Source of the DNA: Ctenopharyngodon idella
Taxonomy: Eukaryota > Chordata > Actinopteri > Cypriniformes > Xenocyprididae
Length of the DNA: 64,000 bases
Reading direction: 5' to 3'
NCBI RefSeq assembly: GCF_019924925.1
Contig: NC_067226.1
Coordinates: 31,798,169-31,862,168, forward strand
This document shows positions 24,639 to 37,600 of the stretch, one piece after another. A model generated the notes under the pieces. The model was given only the letters and a program-made list of their open reading frames with translations, had not been told where the DNA came from and did not search any database. Within the stretch, counting starts at the first letter, position 1. Each line of letters starts with the position of its first letter. Position numbers and translations under genes: made by a program.

Positions 24639-25887
24639 GTTCAGATAAGTATATGTAAATTTAAAGAGCGCAGCAGTTACTGTGAGGATGTAATAAAGCT
24701 GTGATACAGGTATTTTTATCTTTAAATGACAGTTTAAAGACACAGACAAGATGTGTTCTGTTTCAAGATAAGGTTCAGTTTTTCAAAGTTAAGTTATTAC
24801 TCATGCCGAACAGTATGTGAGAAATCCTACTTAGGAGCAAAAACAGCTGAGGATATTTCAGACTCTTCATAATATATTTAACAAACATTATTAGTTGTGT
24901 GTGCTAAGGCACCATTGTTATTGCTCATATTCTTATTAAATAAATAGTTAATGTATATTCAAACCATTTGAAATTTCATTAAAATATGATTAATTTACAT
25001 GAACTCATGTCTGCATGTACATGAACTATTTATATATTTTATTATAATGCTTTTAATGGTTTCATACAGCGCTTAAAATAACACTCGCCAAGCACCGAAT
25101 GAGAGTAAAAATCTGTGTTGGCGAGTATATGAAAGTGTCAATTACCAGTTGGTCGGTAACATTTTTATGAATTCTAACAATGCAATGTTGTGAGAACATG
25201 AACGTAAACAAACGTGAATGAGACTCGGGACAGTTGACGGGCCAGTGCTGCCCGTCACGAAAGTTTAGCCTCGGCAATTTAAATATTCAAGTGCAAGAAG
25301 ACGTGAAAGGGAACTTAATTCATTGCTCACATGCTGTGTGGGAAGTTTTCTGTGTGCAAACATCCAAAGTGCGTGAGAACTGAATTGAGCTCTCTTTTTC
25401 ACGACTTGCACTTGAAAAAAATAAATTCACACAAAGTATGCTAGTAAACATAGTCGGTTATGTCTTAAGTGAACGTAAATAGTTGAGAAAGAAAATGCAC
25501 GTGTACAGTATCAGTAGCCGATATTGGATCTGTGCAGGACTTAAAGTGACGGCAGCTTAATAAACCTGCTTCTCTCTTTGTTTTTAATGTAAATCAAACA
25601 ACAAAAGACAAAGAGAAACTCACTCACTGCTCTTGTCTGAATAACTTTTTTTAACTTTAATGAGGATTAATCTGTTTAATTTATACAGTGAAGACTATGC
25701 AGTGATTATTTAACATTTGATTAATTTATTAAATTTCTGTACCTGAAAACTTACTGTTAGACCTACCTGAAATGGAGTAGAGAAATGTGAATTTTCACTG
25801 GTACCTAAAATTTTGCTGTCATAACTACCTGTTTTTGCAAAAGTAGTTTCATGGCCAGTAAAAAATACTTATGGCCAGTAAATTTTC
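24639..25887. other. No gene seen
   Basis: AT-rich intergenic DNA. The 71-residue minus-strand frame at 25062-25277 has no recognisable domain. Confidence 0.4.
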
Positions 25888-26592
25888 TTAAAGGGTTAGT
25901 TCACCCGAAAATGAAAATTCTGTCATTAATTACTCACCCTCATGTCGTTCCACACCCGTAAGACCTTCGTTCATCTCAGAACACAAATTAAGATCTTTTT
26001 GATGAAGTCTGAGAGGTTTCTGTCCCTCTACAGAGATCCAACGCAACTACCACTCCAAGTTCCAGAAAGGTAGGAAAGACGTCATTCACTACTCCATGTG
26101 ACTCCAGTGGCTTAAACTCAATTTTACAAAGCGAAGTGAGTGCAAAAGAAAAAAAAAAAAAAACTTAATTTACCACTTTATTTACAAATTAATATTATCC
26201 AAAGCATGTTCACGCAACAATGTCAGCTCTCACGTGAACACAAAACGCATGTGCCGTGAAGATCTCGTGAATGTGCGTTGCAGGTCAATATTTTTGTAAG
26301 TAAAGTGGTAAATTATGTTTTTTTGCGCAAACAAAGCACTTGCGTCACTTCATAAAATTGAGGTTAAACCACTGGAGTCACATGGAGTACTTTAATGATG
26401 TCATTCCTACCTTCCTGGACCTTGAAAGTGGTAGTTGCATTGGGTTTCTATGAAGGGACAGAAACCTCTCAGACTTATCAAAAGATCTTAATTTGTGTTC
26501 CGAAGATGAACGAAGGTCTTGTGGATGTGGAACGACCCGGGGGTGAGTAATTAATGACATCATTTTCATTTTTGGGTGAACTAACACCTTAA
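25888..26592. mobile_element. TTAA-flanked foldback MITE (GTTAGTTCACCC family)
   Basis: The left end TTAAAGGGTTAGTTCACCC and the right end GGGTGAACTAACACCTTAA are inverted copies with TTAA edges. The arms fold through CGTAAGACCTTCGTTCATCT and its mirror GATGAACGAAGGTCTTGTGG. It is 705 bp and non-coding. Confidence 0.85.
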
Positions 26593-28034
26593 GTCACTGG
26601 CCATTGGCAGGTGTGGCAAAAACTTAGTTTTAAGTCGTGGTTACATAATGTTCAGTCTTTTGAAATATGAAAATTACATGTTTTTGTAGCTTATGAAATA
26701 ATTTGATCTGTCAATTAGATACAGCATAATACTGTATATTATTTTCAACTCAAAAAGCAAAAGCAAACATAAAAGCATTATATCATGGAATAAAGAAAGT
26801 GCAGCTTTTAAGCGCATAATTCATCCCTGGTGCGTAATTGATAGAAAGTAGTTCGTGATAGCCATGAAGAACTTTTAGATGAAATGACTGGAATGTTTGC
26901 TTTCCGCTCTGATCAAAAGGCCAATTAAGTAATCCGCAGTCAGTATAAATTGTTTGTGGAGTTCAGATGTAAAGGGCACCATGCATCTGCCTGACAACTA
27001 ATCATTGTATTTCCAATCTGAATTAAGCTGTGATACATCATTTGTTCAGGGCTAGGATGCAGAAAAAACTGTTTCCAAACGGGCCAAATTTTCATATATT
27101 ATTTGTAGGAAAATGTATGTAGGAAAATTACAACCCTGATTGGCTGATACCAGAACAACACCACAGTCCAAAACCCTTTGCTAGTGGCTGTCCTGAGATG
27201 CGATGTCAAAGGCAGCAGACAGGGGAATATAAGTCTATTTCACTCTTTTAAGAACCCTCCAAAAACAACTGATCACTGGACAGACATCTACTATACAATA
27301 ATAGAATATTTTTGATGCTTGCAAAAAAGTTTATTTTGTTGGAAAACATGGCCAATGTGAAATGGAGAAAAATGCTCAACATCTACCAGCAGGGGCCAAA
27401 ACACCTGGGAAAACATTGACCCCTTGCTGGTCACCAGCTATCAACCGCAAGTAGCAAATCACATTCACGGCTGTGACATGCTAAATGGTGCTAAATGCAC
27501 TGAAATAGTATTTAAATTAAGTCATTGTCATTCTTTTCAGCACAAACACAAATCTTATGTAAATTAGGCTCATTACAGATTGTGTCCCATTCTCAGAGCT
27601 CAGCGCTATTTGTCTTGTGCAATTAGCATCATATTGTTGCCCACGGAAAGCAGGCAGTAAATGAAATGTAATATTTACTTTTCTATTGATCATAGCAGCA
27701 GGAATTCATCAAAAGATCAAAATGACAGAGGAGAGCACGAGAACTGATCGTATATCTGCATTTTAAAGAGCCGAGTGACTCCGAACTGACTAGCAACATC
27801 AGGAACTGCGTTGTGCAAATTTAGTGAATTGTGTGATTGCAAACATTGTGTGCAAACACAAAGCTATTGGTGGTACAATTCGTTGTTGGTAAATTGAGTG
27901 TTTTCCAATGGACATTTTCACAGACGCCAAATTTGACATCATTCTTTTTTTTCTGACTGCTGAAATCAATCTCTTTATATTTTTTCCCTCTATTTTTTAT
28001 TTATTTATTAAATGTATCGGAATCATCAGACTTA
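26593..28034. other. No gene seen
   Basis: Intergenic sequence with no recognised exon or repeat end. It ends at the TA target site of the Tc1-like element. Confidence 0.45.
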
Positions 28035-29517
28035 CAACCCAAATTTCTAGAAATGTTGGGACTTTTTTTTTAAATTTGAATAAAATGAAAACTAAAAGAC
28101 TTTCAAATATTTTATTCACAATAGAACATAGATAACATAACGAATGTTTAAACTGAGAAATTTTACAATTTTATGCACAAAATGAGCTCATTTCAAATTT
28201 GATGCCTGCTACAGGTCTCAAAATAGTTGGGACGGGGGCATGTTTACCATGTTGTAGCATCTCCTCTCCTTTTCAAAACAGTTTGAAGACGTCTGGGCAT
28301 CGAGGTTATGAGTTTCTGGAGTTTTGGTGTTGGAATTTTGGTCGCCAAATGTTCTCTATAGGTGAAAGATCTGGACTGCAGGCAGGCCAATTCAGCACCC
28401 GGACTCTTCTACGACGAAGCCATGCTGTTGTAATAGCTGCAGTATGTGGTTTTGCATTGTCCTGCTGAAACACACAAGGCCTTCCCTGAAATAGATGGCG
28501 TCTGAAAACCTTTATATACCTTTCAGCATTCATAGTGCCTTCCAAAACATGCAAGCTGCCCATACCATATGCACTTATGCACCCCCATACCATCAGAGAT
28601 GCTGGCTTTTGAACTGAACACTGATAACACGCTGGAAGATCTCCCTGCTCTTTAGCCCGGAGGACACGGCGTCTGTGATTTCCAACAAGAATGTCAAATT
28701 TGGACTCGTCTGACCATAGAACACTTTTCCACTTTGAAACAGTCAATTTTAAATGAGCCTTGGCCCACAGGACACGACGGCGCTTCTGGACCATGTTCAC
28801 ATATGGCTTCCTTTTTGCATGATAGAGCTTTAGTTGGCATCTGCAGATGGCACGACGGATTGTGTTTACCGACAGTGGTTTCTGTAAGTATTCCTGGGCC
28901 CATTTAGTAATGTCATTAACACAGTCATGCCGATGAGTGATGCAGTGTCGTCTGAGGGCCCAAAGACCACGGGCATCCAATAAAGGTCTTCGGCCTTGTC
29001 CCTTTCTCCAGTTTCTCTGAATCTTTTGATGATGTTATGCACTGTAGATGATGAGATTTGCAAAGCCTTTGCAGTTTGATGTTGAGGAACATTGTTTTTA
29101 AAGTATTCCACAGTCTTTTTACGCACTCTTTCACAGATTGGAGAGCTTCTGCCCATCTTTACTTCTGAGAGACTCTGCCTCTCTAAGACATCCCTTTTTT
29201 ATCTAATCATGTTACAGACCTAAAATCAATTAACTTAATTAGTTGCTAGATGTTCTCCCAACTGAATCTTTTCAAAATTTCTTGCTTTTTCAGCCATTTG
29301 TTGCCCCTGTGCCAACTTTTTTGAGACCTGTAGCAGGCATCAAATTTGAAATGAGCTCATTTAGTGGATAAAAGTGTAAAATTTCTCTGTTTAAACATTT
29401 GTTATGTTATCTATGTTTGATTGTGAATACAATCTTGGCTCATGTGATTTGAAAGTCTTTTAGTTTTCATTTTATTCAAATTTAAAAAACGTCCCAACTT
29501 TTCCAGAATTCGGGTTG
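28035..29517 (-). mobile_element. Tc1/mariner element with long TIRs
   Basis: The ends CAACCC and GGGTTG are flanked on both sides by the TA target dinucleotide (28033-28034, 29518-29519). The terminal repeats are about 200 bp long: AAAGACTTTCAAAT and CAAATTTGATGCCTGCTACA on the left both recur inverted on the right. The interior carries a damaged transposase on the minus strand. At 1,483 bp it is nearly full length for the superfamily. Confidence 0.9.
28306..29156 (-). pseudogene. Tc1-like transposase, frameshifted and 3'-truncated
   Basis: The enzyme would cut and rejoin element ends at TA sites in the nucleus. The N-terminal part (from 29156, beginning MGRSSPICERV) has a helix-turn-helix with AKALQISSSTVHNIIKRF. 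One frameshift near 28985 moves the reading frame; the rest runs to 28306. The DDE catalytic motifs are present: WSDESKFDI, VFQQDNAKPH and SPDLSPIENIW, with 34 residues between the second Asp and the Glu (DD34E). After IENIWR the normal C-terminal tail is replaced by a short out-of-family run and a stop, so the protein is incomplete. It is one of the better-preserved transposases here but very probably inactive. Confidence 0.9.
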
Positions 29518-29968
29518 TATATGCATCAGACGTTCAGCCAGTGGTCGGAGGCTGAGATTATGTATACAGATGGCAGAGCATTGAATAATATTACTACATA
29601 AAACAAAAAGAAAAATTAAGAATACAGATGTTACCATGATACCACCACCAAATATAAATGTGACTTTATGAAACAGACTGTCCTTACCTAAAATGTTGCT
29701 ATAGTAGCCTAATATCAATTCTAGAAAGCCTATGCACTTGGCAATTGTGATTATAAAAAAAAAAAAATGTACACTGTAAAAAATTTCTGTGTAAAATAAC
29801 AGTAAAGTACTGGTAGCAGAGTCGCCAGCAATCTACTGTAATTCTATGCTATGAATACTGTGAAATTGCTTTACAGCTTATTACCTTAAAAATTAAATAC
29901 AGTGTTTTTTATTTTATAGTAAAATACTGGCAGCAGAGTCGCCAGCTATATACTGTAATTCTATGGTA

Positions 29969-30350
29969 TTAAAGAGTTAGTTCACCCAAAAATGACATTT
30001 CTGTCATTAATTACTTAACCTCATATTGTTCCACTCCCGTAAGACCTTCATTCATCTTTGGAAATCACAAATTAAGATATTTTGATGAAATCCAAGAGGT
30101 TTTTTTTTATCCTCCATTGAAAGCAACCACATTCAAGGTCCAGAAAAGTAGTAAAAACATTGTTAAAATAGTCCACGTTTCTGCAGTGGTTCAACCTTAA
30201 TATTATGAAGCGATGAGAATGCTTTTTTTTTGCGCAAAAACACAATAAAAATAACAACTTTATTTAAAAAAAATCATTCTGCTACACTATTTACGTTGCA
30301 GAGCTTCCGTGTTTACGTCTGAACGATATGTTCTGATGTAAAACCTAGAA
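29969..30350 (+). mobile_element. Half TTAA MITE (left arm only)
   Basis: TTAAAGAGTTAGTTCACCC and the following CGTAAGACCTTCATTCATCT match the left arm of the 16829 and 25888 copies. The mirrored right arm is missing. The minus-strand frame at 30072-30257 is a translation of this arm. Confidence 0.7.
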
Positions 30351-31242
30351 GCGCTGCAAATGTAAAAACAACCCAATTTGAGTCATTTTAGCAACACAGC
30401 TCTAGTCAAAAAGGGAACCCCAAAAGGTTGGAAATTAAATTCACATAGGAAGTTACTAAAGTAAAAAGACAATCAACAATAATAGACTAATAAAAAGGTT
30501 AACGTTTGTTTATAAGCAAGAACACCCAATATGGACAAAAATATAAAAAAAGCAATGTGAACATTTGTAAGAAAAAGTGTAGAAATGAATACAAACTCAA
30601 ACTCTGTTATATAGCTTATACAGTTAAACGAAACGTTTTAAAAGTTTGATAATCAATAATGTTTAAGAACAATTTGACCAGTTATTTCATATAGTTGAAA
30701 TAACTGTTTTTTTTCTCCCGCCAACGAGCTCTACAGCCAAAACCATCAGGCTGAGTGCCACAAAGAAATACACAGTCTGAAAGCCTAAATAAACACTGAA
30801 GTGATTTGGATGTTTGAGTGATTTGGATGTGAGAGAAAAATGATGTGCTTTTAAAAAGCATGCACTCCTCGCTGCAGTCAGTTTCCGTTAAGCGTTAACT
30901 CAGTTAAGCGTCGCGAACACAGGTTCGTTTCAGGCGCCGCTTTCAGTTTCAGTTCTTTCTGCTCACCACAGTCACAGTCCAGTTTTAAAAGAATGCGCTC
31001 CTCACTGCAGTCATTTTCAAAGTTCCCTCTCCTCTCCACTTCGATTAGTTATATTTTCCACTTATAAAACGGTTGGTTCCTGTCCTTGATTGGTCAATAG
31101 CTGTGTTCTATTCACGATAAAACACGGCTATGACCGCTTCACCCAATGGTTCTGTGTATCACTACACAACACCTTTAGCAACCACTCTTAGCAATGTAAA
31201 CTGTTTGTTCTCAATTGATATTGTTCATTGAAGCTTACTATA

Positions 31243-31668
31243 TAGACCCTTTTCACATTCCCGGGTTTCTCAGAAGCGGAAGTTGTCATAGTTGGGTAAA
31301 ATTCTATAGCAGTGAATAAAAGAGTACATTAAATGTATTTTTTTGTGTTTCCATTTGCTCAAATAGTTAAAGAAAAACTCCACAATAGTGTTTTTACAAC
31401 TTTCAAAGGAGGAAAAAAAAAAAAAAGAGCGATTGATAATGGCAGTCAGAAAAGAGAAAGATGTCATTTTTACCATCACTTCCACAGCCGCTGTATTAGA
31501 AACACCCTCACAGCAGTGTTAACTATGTTTGCAACGGTAATATAATACTAAGTATAATGTTATAAATGTACATACGTTTTTTTAAAAATGAAAATATAAA
31601 AAACTTTGCAGGATTTACGATATTGATGACCGTTGAAATGCGTTATCACAGTCTGTGAAAAGGGTCTA
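31243..31668 (+). mobile_element. TIR element (TAGACCCTTTTCACA family), copy 2
   Basis: The ends TAGACCCTTTTCACA and TGTGAAAAGGGTCTA form a perfect 15-bp inverted repeat, so this copy is complete. It is the opposite-orientation relative of 4371-4826. Confidence 0.8.
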
Positions 31669-32477
31669 TTATGTAGAAGAGTGTTGTGAGAAAAAGATCG
31701 AGTGAGTTTATTACCTGCATTCAGATTTAGCATTTTCCTTCAGGTCAGTCCTATGTTCATAATAAAAAATCTGTTTAAATGTCCGATGTATTATCCTGTC
31801 CTTTTAACAGTTAAGGGGTTTTCCCATGACTGACAGCGCAAGTCAAAGCTTTTGTCAGTTGCGTCTTGTTCCGTGTTCACAACAATTCAGTCTTTTCAAT
31901 GTAAAAGTCTTTGCTACTGACTGACACACTCGTAAAGACAGGCTTTACCGCCATCTAATGGCATAATAATGTAACTTCTGTTGCTGTTCACGGTCAGGGA
32001 CTATTTTTTCCGGCGGAAGGAAGGCTTTTAGTGAAAGTTCACTTCATGAAAGTTGCATTGATACATATTTTTGGCTTTAATATTTGTATTGTGTGGTAAT
32101 CGGTTTATAAAAGCAATAATCTCGTACCTTATTGCTTACATATATTCCTGTCATGAGCGCCACAAACACGGATAGGAAGCTCGTACTCAAATTCCTGTGA
32201 AACACCTGTTTAGCGCCATTGTGCTATTACTTCAAAAATGCACCAGCCCACAATGCATTGCGTACTACAGTACAAAACTGTAATACATAAATACAGTAGA
32301 TTACTGTTGAAAATGGGCTGTAAATTAACAGTAGTTGCTTGACGTGAAAAATATTGCCCAGAATGCATTGTTTTCTACAGCACATTACTGCTTTAATGGA
32401 AAACAGTATGTTACTGTCAGAATTTGGCTGTTTTTTGTTTGTTTGTTTGTTTTTTTACAGCAATTTTTTACAGTGTA

Positions 32478-33720
32478 TTCTATTCTATTTCATCAATAAA
32501 ATCTATTTTCACAGTCCAGGTGAGGGGTGATGCTACCCCCACCAGAAGTTTATAAATAAATTAGAGAGAGTTTGAATTTAAAACCTTTTTTTCTTATTTT
32601 AAATCAAATTTAAGTTTGAGCAAAAGCGTGCACATGAAAGGAAAACAGGGTTGACAAACACTGCACGGTGCACGGCTGTGTGTGCAGTAATGCGATGTTT
32701 TCACCGTCCACACGTCCTCTTTTAGATGGTACACACTCACACTCAGACATGTAGTCGAGCTGTCAGACACACACAGCAGGCAAAGCCCCTGAGGGTTACA
32801 GCCCTGGAGTGGAGCTCCCATCCCCAGTGCATTCTAATAAGCTCTCGGCAGCCTGGCTCTCTGCAAACCAAGGTTAATCTAGGTGTCAACACCTGTCGTC
32901 GGAATTGGATATTGCTCTAGGGTGACATGAGCACCGCGAATACGTACAGTTCCTCAATGTGACTCTCCCTTTGTTCCCGTTTTCCATATTTGGATCAGTC
33001 ACTGGCTTTGCTTGGTTTGATTTCGAAGAAAATTCCGAGATCTTCCCCACCCCCCTTTTTTATTTACCAAAAATCGGAAAGAGAGTTACACTGAAAAAAT
33101 TTTACACTTGATTATGGTGCAACAGTGCACAATAATTCATAATATTCTGTCATCACTTATCTAGATATACTGTTTCTAAATAGGGCCGTTCTCTTGGGAG
33201 TAATTTTCACCTGCCAAACTAAGCATTTAATATGGTCGTAATGTGCATCGGCTGGTTACTTCTGCCAAACATTGTGCTCTAAAACTTTTAACACTGTGCC
33301 TATGAAATGGTGTAATGATTGTGAGGTTGAAGTGCAGACTATTAGTTTTCAGTATCACTCAATATTTAGTATCAGTATTGAACATTTAAAGAATTAAAAC
33401 TACATCTATAATGTTTCTAAACAGTTTAGAAATTTTGGATAGAGAAGCATTTTGTTAGGTTTGTCAGATATCGTTCTTGATAATCTTTTCCTTTGTCACA
33501 GAATGTTTTTGACTATGATATCTTTTAATTTCTGGTGAAAACATGAGTTTGACTGTATAGAAATTGCTTACTGGAAAGTCAAAAGATCTGCCTCCAATTC
33601 GTGCCTTAATACTGGCTTCATACTTGTCATTATTTCATGAATACTAATCTAACACAGTAAAATAATAACTCTAAAATGTATTACAGTCCACATTTTGTGG
33701 TTTCAGACCACAATAATTTA
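32478..33720. other. No gene seen
   Basis: Intergenic. Frames at 32594-32920 on both strands have no recognised domain. The last 60 bases before 33721 probably belong to the terminal part of the next Tc1-like element, whose ends I could not define. Confidence 0.4.
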
Positions 33721-34741
33721 TTAGTATGGTGTAGGACCTCCTTTTGTGGCCAATACAGCATCAGTTTGTCTTGGGAATGACAGATATAGGTCCTTCACAG
33801 TCGCCGGAGGGATTCTAAGCCATTCCTCTTCCAGAATAGTGTTCAGGTCACTATATGATGCTGGTGAAGGAAAACGTTTTCTGACTTGCTCCTCCAAAAC
33901 ACCCCAAAGTGGCTTAATAATATTCAGATCTGGTGACTGTGCAGGCCATGGTGAGATGTTCAACTTCACTTCCATGTTCATAAAACCATTCTGTCACAAG
34001 TCTTGCTGTGTGTATTGGTGTATTATCATGCTGATAAACGGCACCCCTTTCAAGGAACAATGATTGAACCTTTAGGCGCACATGGTCCTCCGGAATAGTT
34101 TGGTAGACCTTTGCACTTGGCAGCCCATCAAGTACAGTGGGGAATACCATGATATTCCAGCCCAAACCATCACTGATCCACCCTGTTCTTCACTCTGGGC
34201 AGCAACAGTTGGGGTGTTGAGCATCTTTTGGGCTTCTCCACACCGTAACTCCCACAGATGTGGGAAAGACAGTGATGGTGGACTCATCAGAGAACAATAC
34301 ATGTTTCACATTGTCCACAGCCCAAGATTTGCACTATTGGCACCAATGAAACCAACATTTGGCATTGGCATGAGTGACCAAAGGTTTGGCTATAGCAGCC
34401 CGACCATGAATATTGACTCTGTGGAGCTCCTGATGAACAGCTTTGGTGGAAACAGGAGAGTCGAGGTGCGCATTTAATTCTGCAGTGATTTGGGCAGCTG
34501 TGGTTTTATGTTTTTTGGATACAATCCGGGTTAGTGCCTGGACATCTCTTTCAGACAGCTTTGTCTTGCGTCAACAGTTACTCCTGTTGGATGTGGTTCA
34601 TCTTACGTGGTGGTAGGCTGATATTACCCTGGATAACATAACCTTCGATACACCACAAAGACTTGCTCTCCTGCTCACAGATGAGCCAGCGAGACGTGCA
34701 CCAACAATTTGTCCTCTTTTCAACTCTGATATGTCTTCCAT
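33721..34741 (-). pseudogene. Tc1-like transposase pseudogene with lost catalytic Glu
   Basis: The start ATG at 34741 (MEDISELKRGQIVGARL) is followed by an early stop, and the rest is scattered over three frames. Recognisable blocks in order are GGSVMVWAGIS, VYQHDNTPIHTARLV (second Asp) and SPDLNIIKPLW. In the last block a lysine stands where the DDE glutamate is expected. The C-terminal block runs LRIPPATVKDLY to KGGPTPY and the stop at 33721. The full length of about 1,020 bp is retained, so decay was by point changes and small indels and not by one large deletion. Confidence 0.85.
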
Positions 34742-34890
34742 TATGTTCTGTGGATTGCAATATTTTATGTACAGCTGTGTTATTGCTCTGCTAATTCAAC
34801 CTTCACATTCTGCTCTTACTGATAGAATGTAAAATCAGTGAAGATTGGCCACAAGGCTGCGCATATATAGGCCTGAAAGCTCCAACTCTA
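34742..34890. other. Probable outer part of the Tc1-like element
   Basis: Non-coding sequence upstream of the transposase start. The terminal repeat could not be matched with confidence. Confidence 0.3.
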
Positions 34891-35311
34891 TAGGGGCTTT
34901 CGCACCGAATAGTTCTAAGAGCAAAAATTGGGGCTAAGAGACAAAATCTCCTATGATAACTTTCAGTATTACATATCATCGAGGCGGAGAAAAGAACACA
35001 ACCCTGCAGACAGCAGGTAAATGCCGTTATCGCTGTTTTCCATGTTCGTGAAGTAAATATGTTTACACGGCTTTTTAAAAACACAGAGTGCCGGTGTTTA
35101 ATATGCGTTTGACCAATCAACGTACACTCATGTCACTGATAGTTCCTATAGTGCTGGTTTAGATCCTACTCTGAAGTAGGAGCTAATTTAGTTCCCCCAA
35201 AATTAGTTCTTAGAACTAAAATTGTTCCTAGTTCCTACGGTGCGAACACGGAAAAATCCGGGTACTTCAGCCAATAGGAACTATGAAAAGGTTCCGTGTG
35301 AAAGCCCCTTA
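34891..35311. mobile_element. TIR MITE (TAGGGGCTTTCGCAC ends)
   Basis: The left end TAGGGGCTTTCGCAC is mirrored by GTGTGAAAGCCCCTTA at the right. The arms continue inward with AATAGTTCTAAGAGC and ATTAGTTCTTAGAACT. It is 421 bp and non-coding. Confidence 0.75.
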
Positions 35312-35375
35312 TATTGGCCAGTGTTTCAGTTTCATTGTCCAACCCCTGTAGGTTTAGTGCTCAGTCTGTGCACCC

Positions 35376-36588
35376 TTAAAGTGTCATGAAACCCCCCCTG
35401 CTTTAGCCTGGTCTCAGAGCTGGAAAAAGTCTCAAGAAATGTGCGTGTAAAGCTGTTGAAAAGTGGGATTGTAGAGGGGGGGAAGAGGGTAGACAACAAC
35501 CAATATAACAAAGACCTGCAACACACTCATTATACAGAATAATGAATATTAACATATGAGAGGAGGAAAAAAGTTGAGGGCAACTTGATGTGTTTTAAAA
35601 ATATAATCCTATGACAACAAACGAGGGACAAACACGGAAGAACATTTAAAAGGTCTAATATTTTCATCACGTATACGAGCACTATAGTCTCTGAACGGAC
35701 GGCACACGTCAATTTAACACAGAAGCAATAAAGGCATAGTTACTTTTTTGTCCATTGTTCTTTGAATTTTCGGTCTACATGGTCTTCTGTCTTTCAGAAT
35801 AATTCATCATGCCATTGCGATTATCAGATGTAAGGCTGAATCAGTGTCCAATTGCATATCTGAACATTTGAAGACGTGATGAAATGTGCGCATACACGGT
35901 GCTGGTTAATGAGCAATAGATTATATGAAATATGTCTGCTTACTTCAGTCCATATATAATCTATGTTCCACGTGACGAAATGTTGTTAAACCACTCTCAT
36001 GATCGCTCCGTGTTCTTACATATTAAATATTACAGTGATATTTCCCATGTGTTTGTAGTCAAACTGCAGCTCTAAATGTTTCGCGGGGAAAAAAGCAAAC
36101 AGCACTTTTGTGTTACTGAGGAAACATACACTTATATGTGCCTGAAGGACAACAGGCAAGAAGTGAATGGACACCGCGCGTCATTTGAATTCTCTGCTGT
36201 AATGCTATCTCATGCCTAATACAGCGCAGTGCTTGGATTAAAAGAGTTCATTCTCATTAGTAATTTGAATTATTGAGCTCTTTGTCATGAATAAATGCAG
36301 AGAAGCGCTCAGAAACGGTTGACGGTAGCTCGTTCGTCCAGCCCCGACTGGAGCCCCGGCAGCCAATCACAACTCCGGATCTTGCTGGTATTAAGCATTG
36401 ACGTCAGAAGCCGTGATGTTGCTCCGACTTTGCTTTTCAAATCGGAAGACAGAAATTGCTCTAAAAAAAATGCAAAGATAACTAATTTCCACTTATAAAT
36501 AAACTTAACAAGTACCTTTAGTGTTTTCAATGATGTGCAGTCTGTACATACAGTATGTTCACATCTCACGGGTTTCACGACCCTTTCA
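35376..36588 (+). mobile_element. TTAA-type element with GTGTCATGAAACCCCCC end, copy 2
   Basis: The left end TTAAAGTGTCATGAAACCCC is mirrored at the right by GGGTTTCACGACCCTTTCA. It is the same family and orientation as 7362-8210 but more complete. It carries a perfect TGACGTCA at 36399-36406. Non-coding. Confidence 0.7.
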
Positions 36589-36664
36589 GAGACTCAATAG
36601 TGACACTGAAACAGCTGGGTTTCACAATGTTCCCTGAAAATCCCCTTTCTTTACGATAACACCA

Positions 36665-37600
36665 TTGACAGGGAACATCTTCATCTGCCTGAAGCAATCA
36701 CATCTTCTTTCAGATGAACACAATCTGAGATATATTTGAAAATATCCTTAGTCCTCCAAGGTTTATAATGGTTGTGAATGGGAACCCAAATTTTAAAAGG
36801 AAAAAAAATACATACATCCATTAAAAAAAAAAAAAAAAAAAAGAATTCATATGACTCCAGAGGGTTAAATAAAAGGCCTTTTGAAGCAAAGGGATGCATT
36901 TTTCTAAGAAAAATATCCCTATTTAAAACTTTATAAATTCAAATAACTAGCTTCTGGCAGACGACCGTATGCATACTGTGCACGTTGATTTGGGTGGAAG
37001 AGCAACATTTGACCCCACGCAATGACGAACGCGGAGCAAAACAAAACACCGGCCAAGAATTAGAAGTCTAAAACGAGAAAAAGAGAAATGTCGGAGGATT
37101 TTGAAGAGAAGAGAAGAGAAGAGAAGCTTGAGTTTGTTGCCCAGCCCTATTTGTTTGAACCGTGAGAGGCGTCTAAGCTTACAATACTCCTACATCCTAC
37201 ATCATACATTGTGTCACGAGTTACTCATTTGGCGCATGTCAACTTGCGCATTCTGTGTACGGTCGTCCGCCGGAAGATCGTTATTTTTATAAAGTTTTAA
37301 ATATGGATATTTTTCTTACAAAAATGCATTCCTTAGCTTCAAAAGGCCTTTATTAACCCACTGGAGTCGTATGGATTAATTTTTTATTTATTTTTTTTTT
37401 ATGGATGGATGTATTTTTTTTTATTTTATTTTTTTTATTTGGGTTCCCATTCACAACCATTATAAACATTGGAGGACTAAGGATATTTTTGAATATATCT
37501 CCGATTGTTTTTGTCTGAAAGAAGATAGTCATATACAGCTAGGATGGCTTGAGGGTGAGTAAATTATGGGATAATTTTCATTTTTGGGTGAACTAACCCT
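36665..37600. mobile_element. Foldback MITE (GATAGTTCA/GGGTGAACTA family), left end lost
   Basis: Right end GGGTGAACTAACCCT. The left arm (TATGACTCCAGAGGGTTAAA, TTATAATGGTTGTGAATGGG) is mirrored on the right (ACCCACTGGAGTCGTATGGA, CCCATTCACAACCATTATAA). It is related to the elements at 12814 and 51632. The left terminal repeat is missing. Confidence 0.75.

Larger units (their letters stand above)
29770..32477. mobile_element. Composite TIR element (ACACTGTAAAAAATT ends)
   Basis: The left end TACACTGTAAAAAATTTCTG is mirrored by CAATTTTTTACAGTGTA at the right. Inside the left end the block ACTGGTAGCAGAGTCGCCAG is tandemly repeated (about 29807 and 29925). At least two other elements are nested inside: a half TTAA MITE at 29969 and the TAGACCC element at 31243-31668. 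No transposase was recognised in the 2.7 kb. Confidence 0.65.

Noticed and set aside
28199..28468. 89-residue plus-strand frame
   Set aside because: Antisense shadow of the Tc1 transposase on the minus strand.
33746..34477. Plus-strand frames of 105 and 131 residues
   Set aside because: Antisense shadows of the Tc1-like transposase pseudogene.
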